A DNA stretch of 64,000 nucleotides, from assembly GCA_902790635.1 (NCBI GenBank), contig CADASN010000007.1, positions 16,542 through 80,541 of the forward strand, given 5' to 3'. Shown piece by piece: positions 1 through 8,260 of the stretch. The stretch is from an uncultured Bacteroidia bacterium (lineage in GTDB: Bacteria; Bacteroidota; Bacteroidia; Bacteroidales; UBA932). The notes under the pieces were generated by a model that was not told where the DNA came from, made no database searches, and worked only from the letters and a program-made list of their open reading frames with translations. The translations under genes and the position numbers were made by a program. The number at the start of each line of letters is the position of its first letter. The first letter of the stretch is position 1.

Positions 1-2
1 CC

Positions 3-68
3 GCATTCATGCCGACGATCGATCCCGTGAGCGGGACCGTCTGCGCTTCCCTGGCTTTTGTCTTTTAA
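3..68 (+). CDS. 3' end of an upstream gene, possibly a PAP2-family paralogue
   Basis: The first bases read in frame as the last 21 residues of a protein ending in a TAA stop at 66-68. The tail (IDPVSGTVCASLAFVF) closely resembles the C-terminus of the next gene (YDPFSGSFGTTLAFRF). Both share DPxSG, then LAF, and a terminal Phe. This suggests a tandem duplicate of the PAP2 gene that follows 9 nt later, but only the tail is visible, so the identity is inferred. Confidence 0.5.
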   Translation, partial: AFMPTIDPVSGTVCASLAFVF

Positions 69-77
69 CCGTTCACG

Positions 78-878
78 ATGGCCCGTCCCGCCCGCATATC
101 CGCTTGGGGCAGGAGCCTGCTGGCCGTCCTGCTGCTGACGCTGTGCGGCTTGCCGCAGTCCTGGGCGCAGAAGGCAGTGCGGCTGGACACGACGGTGTTC
201 CGGCCCACGCAGTTGATTGCTCCCGGGGCGCTGATTGTCTCGGGCATAGCCATCCACGGCCTGGCGCATGAGAGCTGGGATTTTTCGGTGCGGGAAGGGA
301 TGCAGAACTGGCGGGCGAAAGGGGGCGAAGTGCCGTTCTATGAGGAGATTCTCCGCTATATGCCTGCGGTTCCGCTCATCGTGGATCTGGGCCTGGGTCT
401 GACCGGAGTTCCGGCGGTGCACAACCTGCACGACCGTTTCATCGAGGCGGGCCTGGCGTCGGTGCTGGTTGGCGGATCCGCCCTGATCCTGAAGAAGATC
501 ATCGTCTCGCCGCGTCCCGACGGATCCGATATGCATTCCTTCCCGTCGGGCCACAGCTGCATTTCGTTTATGGGTGCGGAACTGATCCGGATGGAGTATG
601 GATGGGGCTGGGGAGCCGGAGCTTATGCGGTGGCCGGAACGGTGGCCTTCCTGCGCCTGTATCACGACTGGCACTGGTTGAGCGACCTGTTTCTGGGTGC
701 GGGCATCGGCATCCTGGGCGCCCATGTGGGCCGCTGGCTGCTGGATCCGACCAAGAGGCTGCTGAATATCGTCACGGGCCCCGGCGATTCCGTGAAGGCT
801 GCCCCCGAAGTGTCGGTGGTTCCGAGCTATGACCCGTTCAGCGGTTCCTTTGGGACCACACTCGCGTTTCGCTTTTAA
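78..878 (+). CDS. PAP2-superfamily phosphatase, exported
   Basis: A 266-residue protein with an N-terminal signal or anchor segment (residues about 12-30, ending near SWAQ). The PAP2 phosphatase signature is present in order: KKIIVSPRP (K-x6-RP, about 138), FPSGHS (about 156, with the general-acid His), and RLYHDWHWLSD (R-x5-H-x3-D, about 192, with the nucleophilic His and its Asp). The usual SR pair of the third motif is LR here. Family members remove phosphate from lipid phosphates such as undecaprenyl or phosphatidylglycerol phosphate at the outer face of the inner membrane. The C-terminal tail ends in an aromatic-rich LAFRF strand. The GH78 fusion gene starts 4 nt after the stop, so the two are probably cotranscribed. 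The exact substrate cannot be told. Confidence 0.85.
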   Translation: MARPARISAWGRSLLAVLLLTLCGLPQSWAQKAVRLDTTVFRPTQLIAPGALIVSGIAIHGLAHESWDFSVREGMQNWRAKGGEVPFYEEILRYMPAVPLIVDLGLGLTGVPAVHNLHDRFIEAGLASVLVGGSALILKKIIVSPRPDGSDMHSFPSGHSCISFMGAELIRMEYGWGWGAGAYAVAGTVAFLRLYHDWHWLSDLFLGAGIGILGAHVGRWLLDPTKRLLNIVTGPGDSVKAAPEVSVVPSYDPFSGSFGTTLAFRF

Positions 879-882
879 TTCT

Positions 883-3800
883 ATGACATCCATACTTTTA
901 ACGCTATTGTTGGCGCTCGTCCCGGACTGGATCGGCTGGGAGGAGGCGTTTCCCTGGGACGTCGAGACGGAGCACAGCCGCCTCAGCGCCCGCTACCTGC
1001 GCACGGAGTTCTCCCTGGATGCGCCGGTGCGGGAAGCCACCCTGGACATCTGCGGCCTCGGCCTGTACGAATGCTACATCAACGGGGAGAAGATCTCCGA
1101 GGACGTCCTGACGCCCAACCCGACCGACTACCGCAAGACCATCCTCTACAATACCTACGAGGTGGGCGGCCTGCTCGCTGAAGGGGCGAACGCGCTCGGC
1201 GTGGCGCTGGGTCCGGGCCGCTTCTACACGATGCAGCAGCACTACAAGCCCCACAAGATCCGCAACTTCGGCTATCCCAAACTCTGGATGCGGCTGCACG
1301 TGACGCTTGCGGACGGTCGGGACACGACCCTGGTCTCGCGGGAGCAGGGCTGGACGCTGACGGCGGAAGGCCCGGTCCGCAGCGCGAACGAATACGACGG
1401 CGAGGTCTACGACGCCCGGCGGGAGCTGGGGGCGTGGACCCTTCCGGGTTATGACGACGGCGCCTGGCTGCCCGCGCGCCGTTCCTCCCTGCCGGACGGC
1501 ACCCTGCGGCCTTCGCCTTCGCCCGCGATGCGGGTAATGCAGACGCTCGCGCCCAAGGCCCTGATGCGGCACGGGGACGCGTGGATCATTGATTTCGGGC
1601 AGAATATGGCGGGCTGGGTGCGGGTGCGCCTGCGCGATACCCGCCCTGGGCAGACGGTCCGCCTACGCTTCGCCGAGACCCTGACGGCGGACGGCGGGCT
1701 CTACACCGACAACCTGCGCCACGCGCAGAGCACGGACACCTATATCTGCTCCGGCCGCGAGGCGAGTGACTGGTGGCATCCCATTTTCACCACGCACGGT
1801 TTCCGCTATGTGGAGGTCAGCGGGCTGCAGAACCCGGTGCCTGAGGACTTCCTGGCGGACCTGATCTACGACAATATCGCGTCCATCGGGACGTTCGAAT
1901 GCTCCAATGAGGTGCTGAATGCCGTCTGGCACAACGCCTGGTGGGGGATTGCGTCCAACTACAAGGGGATGCCCATCGACTGCCCGCAGCGCGACGAGCG
2001 TATGCCCTGGCTGGGCGACCGCGTGGCCGGTTCGCTGGGCGAAAGCTTCCTCTTCGACACCCACGCGCTCTACGCGAAATGGATGCGCGACATCCGTGAG
2101 GCGCAGCGCGAGGACGGCTCCATCCCCGACGTCGCCCCGGCGTTCTGGAACTACTATTCCGACAACATGACCTGGCCGGCGGCGCTCCCGATGGGCTGCG
2201 ACCTGCTCTGGGAGCAGTTCGGCGACCTGCAGCCCATCCGCGACAGCTACGCTTCCATCGTGAAGTGGATGAACTATATGCGGGAGACCTACGGAGATGC
2301 GGACGGCATCATCACCAAGGATCGCTACGGCGACTGGTGTATGCCGCCGGAGTCGCTGGAGTTGGTGCATAGTGCCGATTCCGACCGTATCACGGACGGG
2401 GCGCTGATCTCGACGGCCTACTACGTCAAGATCGCCCGGCTGCTCGCCAAGTTCGCGCGCCTGCAGGGCCTGCGCCGGGAGGCGCGCCACTGGGACGCCG
2501 AGGCGGAGCGCACGGCGGAGGCCTTCAACCGGCGCTTCCTGCACGAACAATCATACTACGGCAACAATACGGTAACGGCGAACGTCCTCCCGCTGGCTTT
2601 CGATATCGTCCCGAAAGAATGCCGCGCGGCGGTGGAGCAGAGTATCGTCTCGAAGATCCTGCGCGACGGTGGCGGCCACATCAGCTGCGGCGTGATCGGC
2701 CTGCAGTGGATCCAGCATGAACTCTCGCGGATGGGCCGCAGTGACGTGGCCTTCCTCCTGGCCTCGCAGGATACCTACCCGAGCTACGGCTATATGGCCG
2801 CGCGCGGCGCCACGACGATCTGGGAGCTTTGGAACGGCGACACGGCCGACCCGTCGATGAACAGCGGCAACCACGTGATGCTCCTCGGCGACCTCATCTC
2901 CTGGTACTACCACGAGTTGGTGGGCATCCGTCCGCTCAAGCCGGGATACCGGCAGATCGGCCTGAAGCCCGACTTCTCCATCGAGGGGCTGGACTGGGTG
3001 GACGCCTCCTACCGGACGCCCTTCGGGGTGGTGGAGTCCCGCTGGAAGAAGGACCTGGAGCGCGTCGTGTGGGACATCACCGTGCCGGAAGGCACCACGG
3101 CGCGCGTGTGGTTTCCGGGCCGCAGACGGCCGCTGCGGGTACGCCCGGGCAGTTATCATTACGAAGTCGCCCTGCCGCACGACAGACGCATGGTCGAGCA
3201 GTCTTTCCTGTATGAGCAGGCGCCCTTCCCGCAGTGCCACGCATCGACCGTCGCCCAGACCCCGGAAGGGGACCTGGTGGCGGCGTATTTCGGCGGGACG
3301 CGCGAGAAGAACCCGGACGTGTGTATCTGGGTGAGCCACAAGCCGGCGGGGAGCCGTGTCTGGAGCGAGCCGGTGCTCGTCGAAGACGGCGTCCAGCCGG
3401 ACGGCACCCCCGTCGCCTGCTGGAATCCGGTCCTCTTTCAGATCCCCGATCGGGTCGGGGATGACGGTTCGTCGTCATTCGCCGGCCCCACGTCGTCATT
3501 CGCCGGCTCCACTTCGTCATTCGCCGGCTTGACCGGCGAATCTCCTGGCGAGCTGCTGCTCTTCTACAAGGTCGCGCCGACCATCCAGGAGTGGGTGGGT
3601 TACATCCGCCGTTCGCGCGACGGAGGCCGGACCTGGAGCGAGGCGGAGCGTCTGCCGGACGGCCTGCTGGGGGCCATCAAGGACAAGCCGGTGCAGCTTC
3701 CCGACGGGCGTATCATCGCCCCGTCCAGCACCGAGGACGGCACCTGGCGCATCCATTTCGAGATCTCGGACGACGGGGGCCACAGCTGGCGCAAGGTGGG

Positions 3801-4248
3801 GCCTGTCACGCAGCCGGAGGGCTTCCAATGCATCCAGCCCACCCTCCTCATCCACCCGGACGGTACGCTGCAGGCCCTCTGCCGCACCAAGAACGCCTTC
3901 GTGGGGACGAGCTGGAGCCGCGACCGCGGCGAGACCTGGAGCGAGGTGGAGCTGCTCGATGTGCCGCACAACCAGTCGGGCCTGGACGCCGTGACCCTGC
4001 GCGACGGGAGCTTTGCGATGGTCCACAACAACGTCGGCCCCTATCCCGGGACCACCAAGGGCCCGCGCACGCCGCTCAGCGTGTCGCTCTCGAAGGACGG
4101 CATCCATTGGAAGCACCTGATCACCCTCGAGGACAGCCCGGTCGGCGAATACTCCTATCCGGCCGTCATCCAGGATGACGACGGCTCCCTGGACATCACC
4201 TACACCTGGCGGCGCCGGAGGGTCAAGTTCGTAAAAATCAGAATGTAA
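883..4248 (+). CDS. Fusion of GH78 alpha-L-rhamnosidase and sialidase-like (BNR) beta-propeller
   Basis: A 1121-residue protein. The ATG at 883 is chosen because it follows the PAP2 stop and gives a hydrophobic N-terminus (MTSILLTLLLALVP); an upstream in-frame ATG at 829 lies inside PAP2. Residues about 30-720 match GH78: an N-terminal beta domain (LYECYINGEKISEDVLTPNPTDY), then the (alpha/alpha)6 barrel with DCPQRDERMPWLGD near residue 366 and GATTIWELWNGD near 643, two hallmark active-site motifs. From about residue 770 a second catalytic-type domain begins (AYFGGTREKNPDV) with three Asp boxes (SRDGGRTW, SDDGGHSW, SRDRGETW), typical of GH33/BNR_2 sialidases. GH78 removes terminal rhamnose from pectin side chains or plant glycosides; sialidase-like domains act on terminal acidic sugars. 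Residues about 854-888 are an in-frame repeat insertion. The substrate pairing is unknown. Confidence 0.88.
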   Translation: MTSILLTLLLALVPDWIGWEEAFPWDVETEHSRLSARYLRTEFSLDAPVREATLDICGLGLYECYINGEKISEDVLTPNPTDYRKTILYNTYEVGGLLAEGANALGVALGPGRFYTMQQHYKPHKIRNFGYPKLWMRLHVTLADGRDTTLVSREQGWTLTAEGPVRSANEYDGEVYDARRELGAWTLPGYDDGAWLPARRSSLPDGTLRPSPSPAMRVMQTLAPKALMRHGDAWIIDFGQNMAGWVRVRLRDTRPGQTVRLRFAETLTADGGLYTDNLRHAQSTDTYICSGREASDWWHPIFTTHGFRYVEVSGLQNPVPEDFLADLIYDNIASIGTFECSNEVLNAVWHNAWWGIASNYKGMPIDCPQRDERMPWLGDRVAGSLGESFLFDTHALYAKWMRDIREAQREDGSIPDVAPAFWNYYSDNMTWPAALPMGCDLLWEQFGDLQPIRDSYASIVKWMNYMRETYGDADGIITKDRYGDWCMPPESLELVHSADSDRITDGALISTAYYVKIARLLAKFARLQGLRREARHWDAEAERTAEAFNRRFLHEQSYYGNNTVTANVLPLAFDIVPKECRAAVEQSIVSKILRDGGGHISCGVIGLQWIQHELSRMGRSDVAFLLASQDTYPSYGYMAARGATTIWELWNGDTADPSMNSGNHVMLLGDLISWYYHELVGIRPLKPGYRQIGLKPDFSIEGLDWVDASYRTPFGVVESRWKKDLERVVWDITVPEGTTARVWFPGRRRPLRVRPGSYHYEVALPHDRRMVEQSFLYEQAPFPQCHASTVAQTPEGDLVAAYFGGTREKNPDVCIWVSHKPAGSRVWSEPVLVEDGVQPDGTPVACWNPVLFQIPDRVGDDGSSSFAGPTSSFAGSTSSFAGLTGESPGELLLFYKVAPTIQEWVGYIRRSRDGGRTWSEAERLPDGLLGAIKDKPVQLPDGRIIAPSSTEDGTWRIHFEISDDGGHSWRKVGPVTQPEGFQCIQPTLLIHPDGTLQALCRTKNAFVGTSWSRDRGETWSEVELLDVPHNQSGLDAVTLRDGSFAMVHNNVGPYPGTTKGPRTPLSVSLSKDGIHWKHLITLEDSPVGEYSYPAVIQDDDGSLDITYTWRRRRVKFVKIRM
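3441..3547 (+). repeat. In-frame repeat element inside the sialidase domain
   Basis: The element opens with a palindrome (CCCCGATCGGGTCGGGG, 3444-3460) and ATGACG. It continues with three tandem 21-bp units starting at 3472, 3493 and 3514 (core TCGTCATTCGCCGG) and ends in GCCGGCTTGACCGGCGA. The period is a multiple of three, so the gene stays open and encodes SSFAGPT, SSFAGST, SSFAGLT. The same palindrome recurs between genes at 4251 and 5339. Confidence 0.85.
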
Positions 4249-4250
4249 GA

Positions 4251-4372
4251 GATCCCCGATCGAGTCGGGGATGACGTATCATCGTCATTCGCCGGCTTGA
4301 CCGGCGACCCGAGCGAAGCGAGAGATGGCGACTGCCAGGGAGGCAAATCTAGCGGCGGACGGCGGGTTTCTT
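4251..4372. repeat. Intergenic palindromic repeat followed by a copy of the amidase gene's 3' end
   Basis: The 26-nt GATCCCCGAT...GATGACG palindrome (4251-4276) is followed by ATCGTCATTCGCCGGC and a GACCGGCGA stretch as in the in-gene copy. At 4351-4372 lies a 22-nt segment that matches 5368-5389 at 21 positions. The latter is the 3' end of the minus-strand amidase-like gene; the copy would encode KKPAVRR-stop. AT-rich DNA starts right after it. Confidence 0.8.
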
Positions 4373-4409
4373 CCTGGTAATCCGATAAACAGCTATTATA
4401 TTTATCAAG

Positions 4410-4442
4410 TTTGTTTATATTTGCATACAATAAATACATTTG
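4410..4442 (+). promoter_or_regulatory. Bacteroidota-type promoter for the lipoprotein pair
   Basis: TTTG at 4410-4413 and TACATTTG at 4435-4442 are 21 nt apart, fitting the -33 TTTG / -7 TAnnTTTG consensus of the Bacteroidota primary sigma factor. A second -7-like box (TATATTTG) lies at 4416-4423. The first lipoprotein starts at 4490. Confidence 0.6.
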
Positions 4443-4489
4443 TGTGAGAAAACAAAAACGTATATATTTGATTCTGTTAAAGAAAGTTT

Positions 4490-4768
4490 ATGAAAGCGAC
4501 ACATTGCTTTTGCCTATTTGTAGTGCTTTTGCTATTCACAGCTTGTTCCTATTTGAATCTTTCTGAAAGCATATCAGATTCTCAACCGTTGAATCTTGAG
4601 TCGACCATTTTGGAAACAAAAGGAGAATCAGAGTTGTTTTATTATTATTTTGATGAAAAAATATACCTGGTTGAGCGCCAAGATTTGGTTTTTATTCGTT
4701 TCGTCGATAAAAATTGGAAGTACATATCAAAGCTACCTTTCAAATTCATCGGTGCCGAACTCTTGTAG
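4490..4768 (+). CDS. Small putative lipoprotein, AT-rich
   Basis: A 92-residue protein with a lipoprotein signal: hydrophobic MKATHCFCLFVVLLLFTAC with a lipobox (LFTAC, lipidated Cys at about 19). The remainder (ELFYYYFDEKIYLVERQDLVFIRFVD) resembles the short N-terminal segment with an aromatic run and an EKIYL strand seen in some exported Bacteroidota proteins, so it may be the stump of a longer protein. No enzymatic motif is visible. Base composition is much more AT-rich than the flanking genes, which suggests recent acquisition. It lies 33 nt upstream of a second lipoprotein, in the same direction. Confidence 0.55.
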   Translation: MKATHCFCLFVVLLLFTACSYLNLSESISDSQPLNLESTILETKGESELFYYYFDEKIYLVERQDLVFIRFVDKNWKYISKLPFKFIGAELL

Positions 4769-4801
4769 AAGGATGTTGTATATTGAGATTCAAGATGCGC
4801 T

Positions 4802-5323
4802 ATGAAGCAATACATAATAGTTTTTTATCTGAGTTTGCTGGGATGTCTCTTTTTGTTGGTGGGATGTTCCTACATTGATCCGATTGGGCTGGAAGATGCA
4901 GGAGGCATAGATAATGCTACGTTGTTTCAGGATCCCCTGATGATGGAGCTGGCGCTACAGACGCTGCAGGACAATTCCAAGGAGTTCGGCGGCGGCTCCA
5001 TCGCGGAAGATCGGGGCGATTTTGCCATCGTGATCAATGATGCATCTCTGTTGAAGAATATTGAATATGAGGCGGGAATAATAGCACAATGGCCCGAGAT
5101 TGATTTTAAGAACCACACCGTGATTGTTGGTGCCTATTACGCTATGTCCGGCTATCGGGTGAGCAAGCAGCAGATCAAGAAAAAAGAGGATTCCCTGGAA
5201 TTGTACATCGAAATCAAAGGCGACAATGCCAGCAAGTTGATAAGCAGCTATCACGGCTTTGGCGGTATCTACCCTAAGCTCCCGAACCTTCCTGTCAAGA
5301 TCATCCGCAAAAACAACTATTAA
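4802..5323 (+). CDS. Putative lipoprotein, PrcB-C-like
   Basis: A 173-residue protein with a clear lipoprotein signal (lipobox LLVGCS, Cys about 22). The mature part (FAIVINDASLLKN, then DFKNHTVIVGAYYAMSGYRVSKQQI, then LPNLPVKIIRK) resembles the PrcB C-terminal fold found in small Bacteroidota and Firmicutes lipoproteins, where a central sGYxV strand and a final PxxIIK strand are typical. That assignment comes from pattern memory only. The first about 100 nt are AT-rich like the preceding gene, and the rest approaches the local composition. It converges on the amidase-like gene with a palindromic repeat between them. Confidence 0.6.
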   Translation: MKQYIIVFYLSLLGCLFLLVGCSYIDPIGLEDAGGIDNATLFQDPLMMELALQTLQDNSKEFGGGSIAEDRGDFAIVINDASLLKNIEYEAGIIAQWPEIDFKNHTVIVGAYYAMSGYRVSKQQIKKKEDSLELYIEIKGDNASKLISSYHGFGGIYPKLPNLPVKIIRKNNY

Positions 5324-5338
5324 AGCACAGTTGTAAAA

Positions 5339-5389
5339 GATCCCCGATCGGGTCGGGGATGACGGTTAGCGGCGGACGGCCGGTTTCTT
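5339..5389. repeat. Palindromic repeat at the right edge of the lipoprotein islet
   Basis: The 26-nt palindrome (5339-5364) is the same as at 4251 and 3441 apart from single changes. It is followed at 5368-5389 by the 22-nt stretch duplicated at 4351-4372. The hairpin lies between converging genes and could also stop transcription; no T-tract follows. Confidence 0.8.
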
Positions 5390-8260
5390 GCCGTTGTAGA
5401 GGAAGTCGAGGGCCTGCTTCAGGATCCACTCGCGGTCGGTGTCTTTCAGCACCGTCTCGATCGGGACGCCGAGGGAGACGGTCCGGAAGTTGTCGCCCTG
5501 GTTGCAGACGGCGGCAGCATACAGCGAGCCGGGGTAGCGGAGCCAGATCTTGGCGCCCTTGCCCGCGGCCTTGAGCCCGTCGGGGCGCTCCACGCAATAG
5601 ATCAGTTCATTCATGTCCTTGCTGAACGGCATGTCGGCGATGCAGCCGGTGTTGGTGCCGAAGGCGTTGGCCAGCTGGTAGCCGAGGACCTCTTCCGCGA
5701 AAGCGGCGGCGGAGGCGTCGCCTTCGTTGTCCGAGGCGATCATCGCTCCGCTGACGAGCAGGTTGCCGCCGGTCTGGACGACCTTGCGCAGGGCCTGGAC
5801 CAGCGGCTGCGGGAAGACGGGGAAGCGCTCGGGCTTCGCCCCGCGGCCGGTGGGGGTGCGCCCCTGCTTGCCGCAGATCAGGTCCACGGCATAGACCGGC
5901 TCGCTGCTGGCGCAGAAAGCCTCGCGCGACATCGAATAGAAGGGGTAGCCCAGCCGCAGCAGGGCCTTGCCGTGGACGGCCGGGTAGTCGAATGTGTTGC
6001 CCGCGATGATCCTCCCGGCCTGGTCGTCGTAGGTCGCGCCGAAACCGGGGTAGGCGTTGTCCACATAGAGGGCGGAACGGCGGAACTCATAGTTCTCGCC
6101 GATGTAGCCGATCTCGTTGATATAGGGCACGCCCGTGTCCAGCCGGCTCTCGAAGCCGGCAAACCCCGGACTCTCCACCCAGGACGGGGCGGATACGCGG
6201 TCGAAGTTATTGACAATCAGTACCGGAGCCTTGGAGGCTCCCGCCGGGATGCCCACGGAGAGGATCTCTGAAGGGAAGCTCTTGCCGCCGTCGTTGTAGG
6301 CGACCACCTGGTAGCTGTAGACATGTCCGGGGCGGATGGGCAGCTCAATGGACGGCTCCGTGGTCTCGACGCCCTGGTCGAAGACTCCGTCGTCGATGCG
6401 CGTATAGACGATGTAGCCATCGCTCCGGGCCGTCGGCTCCTTGGGGTCGGGGGTGGGCTTCCAGCTCAGCGCGACCTTGTCGGAGCCCGGAAGCCGGGCG
6501 GCAAAGGCCTGCGGCGGCAGGGGCTGCACGACATAGGGACAATGGTAGATCTCGCTCAGCGCCTTGAGCATGCCCTTATAGACCGCCCGGCTGGCCGTGA
6601 AGCGGAAGGACGGGTCGAGGCCGTATTTCATGTCGGCGAAATTCTGGTGGCTGAGCAGCTCCAGGATCATGGCCGGGACGCCGGAGGTGCGGGGCTCGCT
6701 GTAGCTGCGGTCCCACAGGCCGCGCCGGGTCCACTTGGGGTCGTAGTCAAGCCGCAGGTCCTGCACGACCTGGCTCTGGACATAGTCGCAGAGGGTGCGG
6801 CTGATGATGCGGTCGCGCCCGTCGGAGAACTCCCGCTCGCCGTCGCAGCGCAGGGTGTAGATGGCGAGCGTGCCGATGGTGCTGTCGTTGGGCGTCACGC
6901 CCGCGTCGGTATGGAAGGCGAGGGCGAGATCGACGGGGATCTCTTTCTGCTCGCGCATCATCACGGTCCAGGCGCCGCGGGCCGCGTAGTCGTTGGTATA
7001 GTCGGTCTCCCAGCCCCGGGTAAGGGTGCTGTCGGCGCCGGCCCACTGCATCCAGTAATGGGCGCCTTCCACGGAGGCGGCCATCCCGGAGATGCGTCCG
7101 CCGCGTTCGATCTTGCCCATCCCGCCGCCGATCTTGACGGCATCGGCGGTCACGATTTCGCCGGAGGCGCCCCGGTTGTCCAGGATCACCTGGCCTTCGG
7201 TGCCTTCGGCAAATTCGAACGTGCCCAGGTAGATCCAGGTGCCCCCGCCGCGGCGCTGGTTGACCGAGAACTCGGTCTCGCCGCCCAGGTGCCTGACGGT
7301 GTAGTGCGCCCGCCGGGTGGAGCCGGGCAGGGTCTTGTAGGAGATGTACACGGCGTAGCGCCCGCGCTGCTCGATGCGCGGCGTCCAGATGGCCTTGGCG
7401 GTCGCTTCGTTGCCGGAGCAGCGGGTCTGCCGGGCCGTGCCGGCTTTGAACGGGTGGTCGGAGAAGGTGTAAACGGGCTTGGTGTCGGCAAATCCCTCGC
7501 CGGCGGCAGTCCAGGTGCCGGTCTCGTCATAGCGCCCGGCCTTGCGGATCCGGCCTTCGCGCGGTCCGTCGAAGGCGCGGTCGTTGTCGCAGATGATCTC
7601 GCGCCACTGCGTGTCCCGCTCGCGCGGGGTCATCACATAGGCGCCGGAGTTCTCCAGCATTGGGATCAGGAAGGGCAGCACGAAAGTCTGGGTGAACATG
7701 TCCTCCACCGTGCGGTGGAGGCAGGCGCGCTGCCAGGTCCAGAGGTCCATCCCCTCGTCATAATAGTATCCGTGGCTCTGCCAGAGGACGATATAGCGGT
7801 CAGACAGCCCCTTGGGGAAGCTCCGCGCCCCGACCTGCTCGATGAAGCGGGGACGGGACTGCCGGGGGTCGTCCGTCTTGTGGACGTAGTCGGAGGGCTT
7901 GCCGTCGGAGCCGAGCGTCGGGGTAGCGAGCTCGTCGAGCTCATAGCGGTTGGTGATCAGCTTGCCGGGGGTGAAGTCCTTGAATGTCCACTCCTTGTTC
8001 AGTTCTGCGCGGAACCATTCGACGTCGGCCGTGTGCCAGGGGTAGTAGGAGAGGTCGGCGTTGAAGGTGAGGTCGAGCGTGCTGCCGCTCTGGGTGACCT
8101 TGGTGACCGAGATCCGCTGGTGGACGCTGGTCCGCCGCTCCAGCCGGGCGCCCAGGGTGTCGCAGATCGTGCGGAAGTCGCGCGTGCGGGGGACGGTCTG
8201 CCCGGAGACGGGCAATGCGAGCAGGAGGCTGAGCAGCAGGGCGGGGAGGTGTCGGGTCAT
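5366..8260 (-). CDS. Exported amidase-like hydrolase with golvesin-type and Fn3 domains
   Basis: A 964-residue protein. The ATG at 8260 gives a good signal peptide (MTRHLPALLLSLLLALPVSGQ) and a 4-nt overlap with the VanZ-like gene. The N-terminal part has WQSHGYYYDEGMDLWTWQR with a downstream TVED, and later LALAFHTDAG. These are candidate metal-ligand motifs of an amidase_3-type hydrolase split by an insertion. In between, residues about 270-390 form a golvesin C-terminal/Xly-like carbohydrate-binding domain (GRYAVYISYKTL, WIYLGTFEFAEG, ADAVKIGG). Then come a fibronectin type III-like segment (SDGYIVYTR, YSYQVVAYNDGGKSFPS) and a GATase-like C-terminal part (LLVSGAMIASD). Relatives are often annotated xanthan lyase. 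Likely role: periplasmic or surface cleavage of peptidoglycan or polysaccharide. The enzymatic call is an inference. Confidence 0.72.
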   Translation of the reverse strand: MTRHLPALLLSLLLALPVSGQTVPRTRDFRTICDTLGARLERRTSVHQRISVTKVTQSGSTLDLTFNADLSYYPWHTADVEWFRAELNKEWTFKDFTPGKLITNRYELDELATPTLGSDGKPSDYVHKTDDPRQSRPRFIEQVGARSFPKGLSDRYIVLWQSHGYYYDEGMDLWTWQRACLHRTVEDMFTQTFVLPFLIPMLENSGAYVMTPRERDTQWREIICDNDRAFDGPREGRIRKAGRYDETGTWTAAGEGFADTKPVYTFSDHPFKAGTARQTRCSGNEATAKAIWTPRIEQRGRYAVYISYKTLPGSTRRAHYTVRHLGGETEFSVNQRRGGGTWIYLGTFEFAEGTEGQVILDNRGASGEIVTADAVKIGGGMGKIERGGRISGMAASVEGAHYWMQWAGADSTLTRGWETDYTNDYAARGAWTVMMREQKEIPVDLALAFHTDAGVTPNDSTIGTLAIYTLRCDGEREFSDGRDRIISRTLCDYVQSQVVQDLRLDYDPKWTRRGLWDRSYSEPRTSGVPAMILELLSHQNFADMKYGLDPSFRFTASRAVYKGMLKALSEIYHCPYVVQPLPPQAFAARLPGSDKVALSWKPTPDPKEPTARSDGYIVYTRIDDGVFDQGVETTEPSIELPIRPGHVYSYQVVAYNDGGKSFPSEILSVGIPAGASKAPVLIVNNFDRVSAPSWVESPGFAGFESRLDTGVPYINEIGYIGENYEFRRSALYVDNAYPGFGATYDDQAGRIIAGNTFDYPAVHGKALLRLGYPFYSMSREAFCASSEPVYAVDLICGKQGRTPTGRGAKPERFPVFPQPLVQALRKVVQTGGNLLVSGAMIASDNEGDASAAAFAEEVLGYQLANAFGTNTGCIADMPFSKDMNELIYCVERPDGLKAAGKGAKIWLRYPGSLYAAAVCNQGDNFRTVSLGVPIETVLKDTDREWILKQALDFLYNGKKPAVRR

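Noticed and set aside
829-882. Upstream in-frame start for the GH78 fusion gene
   Set aside because: It would lie within the PAP2 gene and place a hydrophilic stretch before the hydrophobic N-terminus. The ATG at 883 follows the PAP2 stop directly.
4596-4805. Alternative frame overlapping the first lipoprotein, suggesting a frameshift into the second
   Set aside because: The second lipoprotein has its own ATG, signal peptide and lipobox, so a shift is not needed to explain it.
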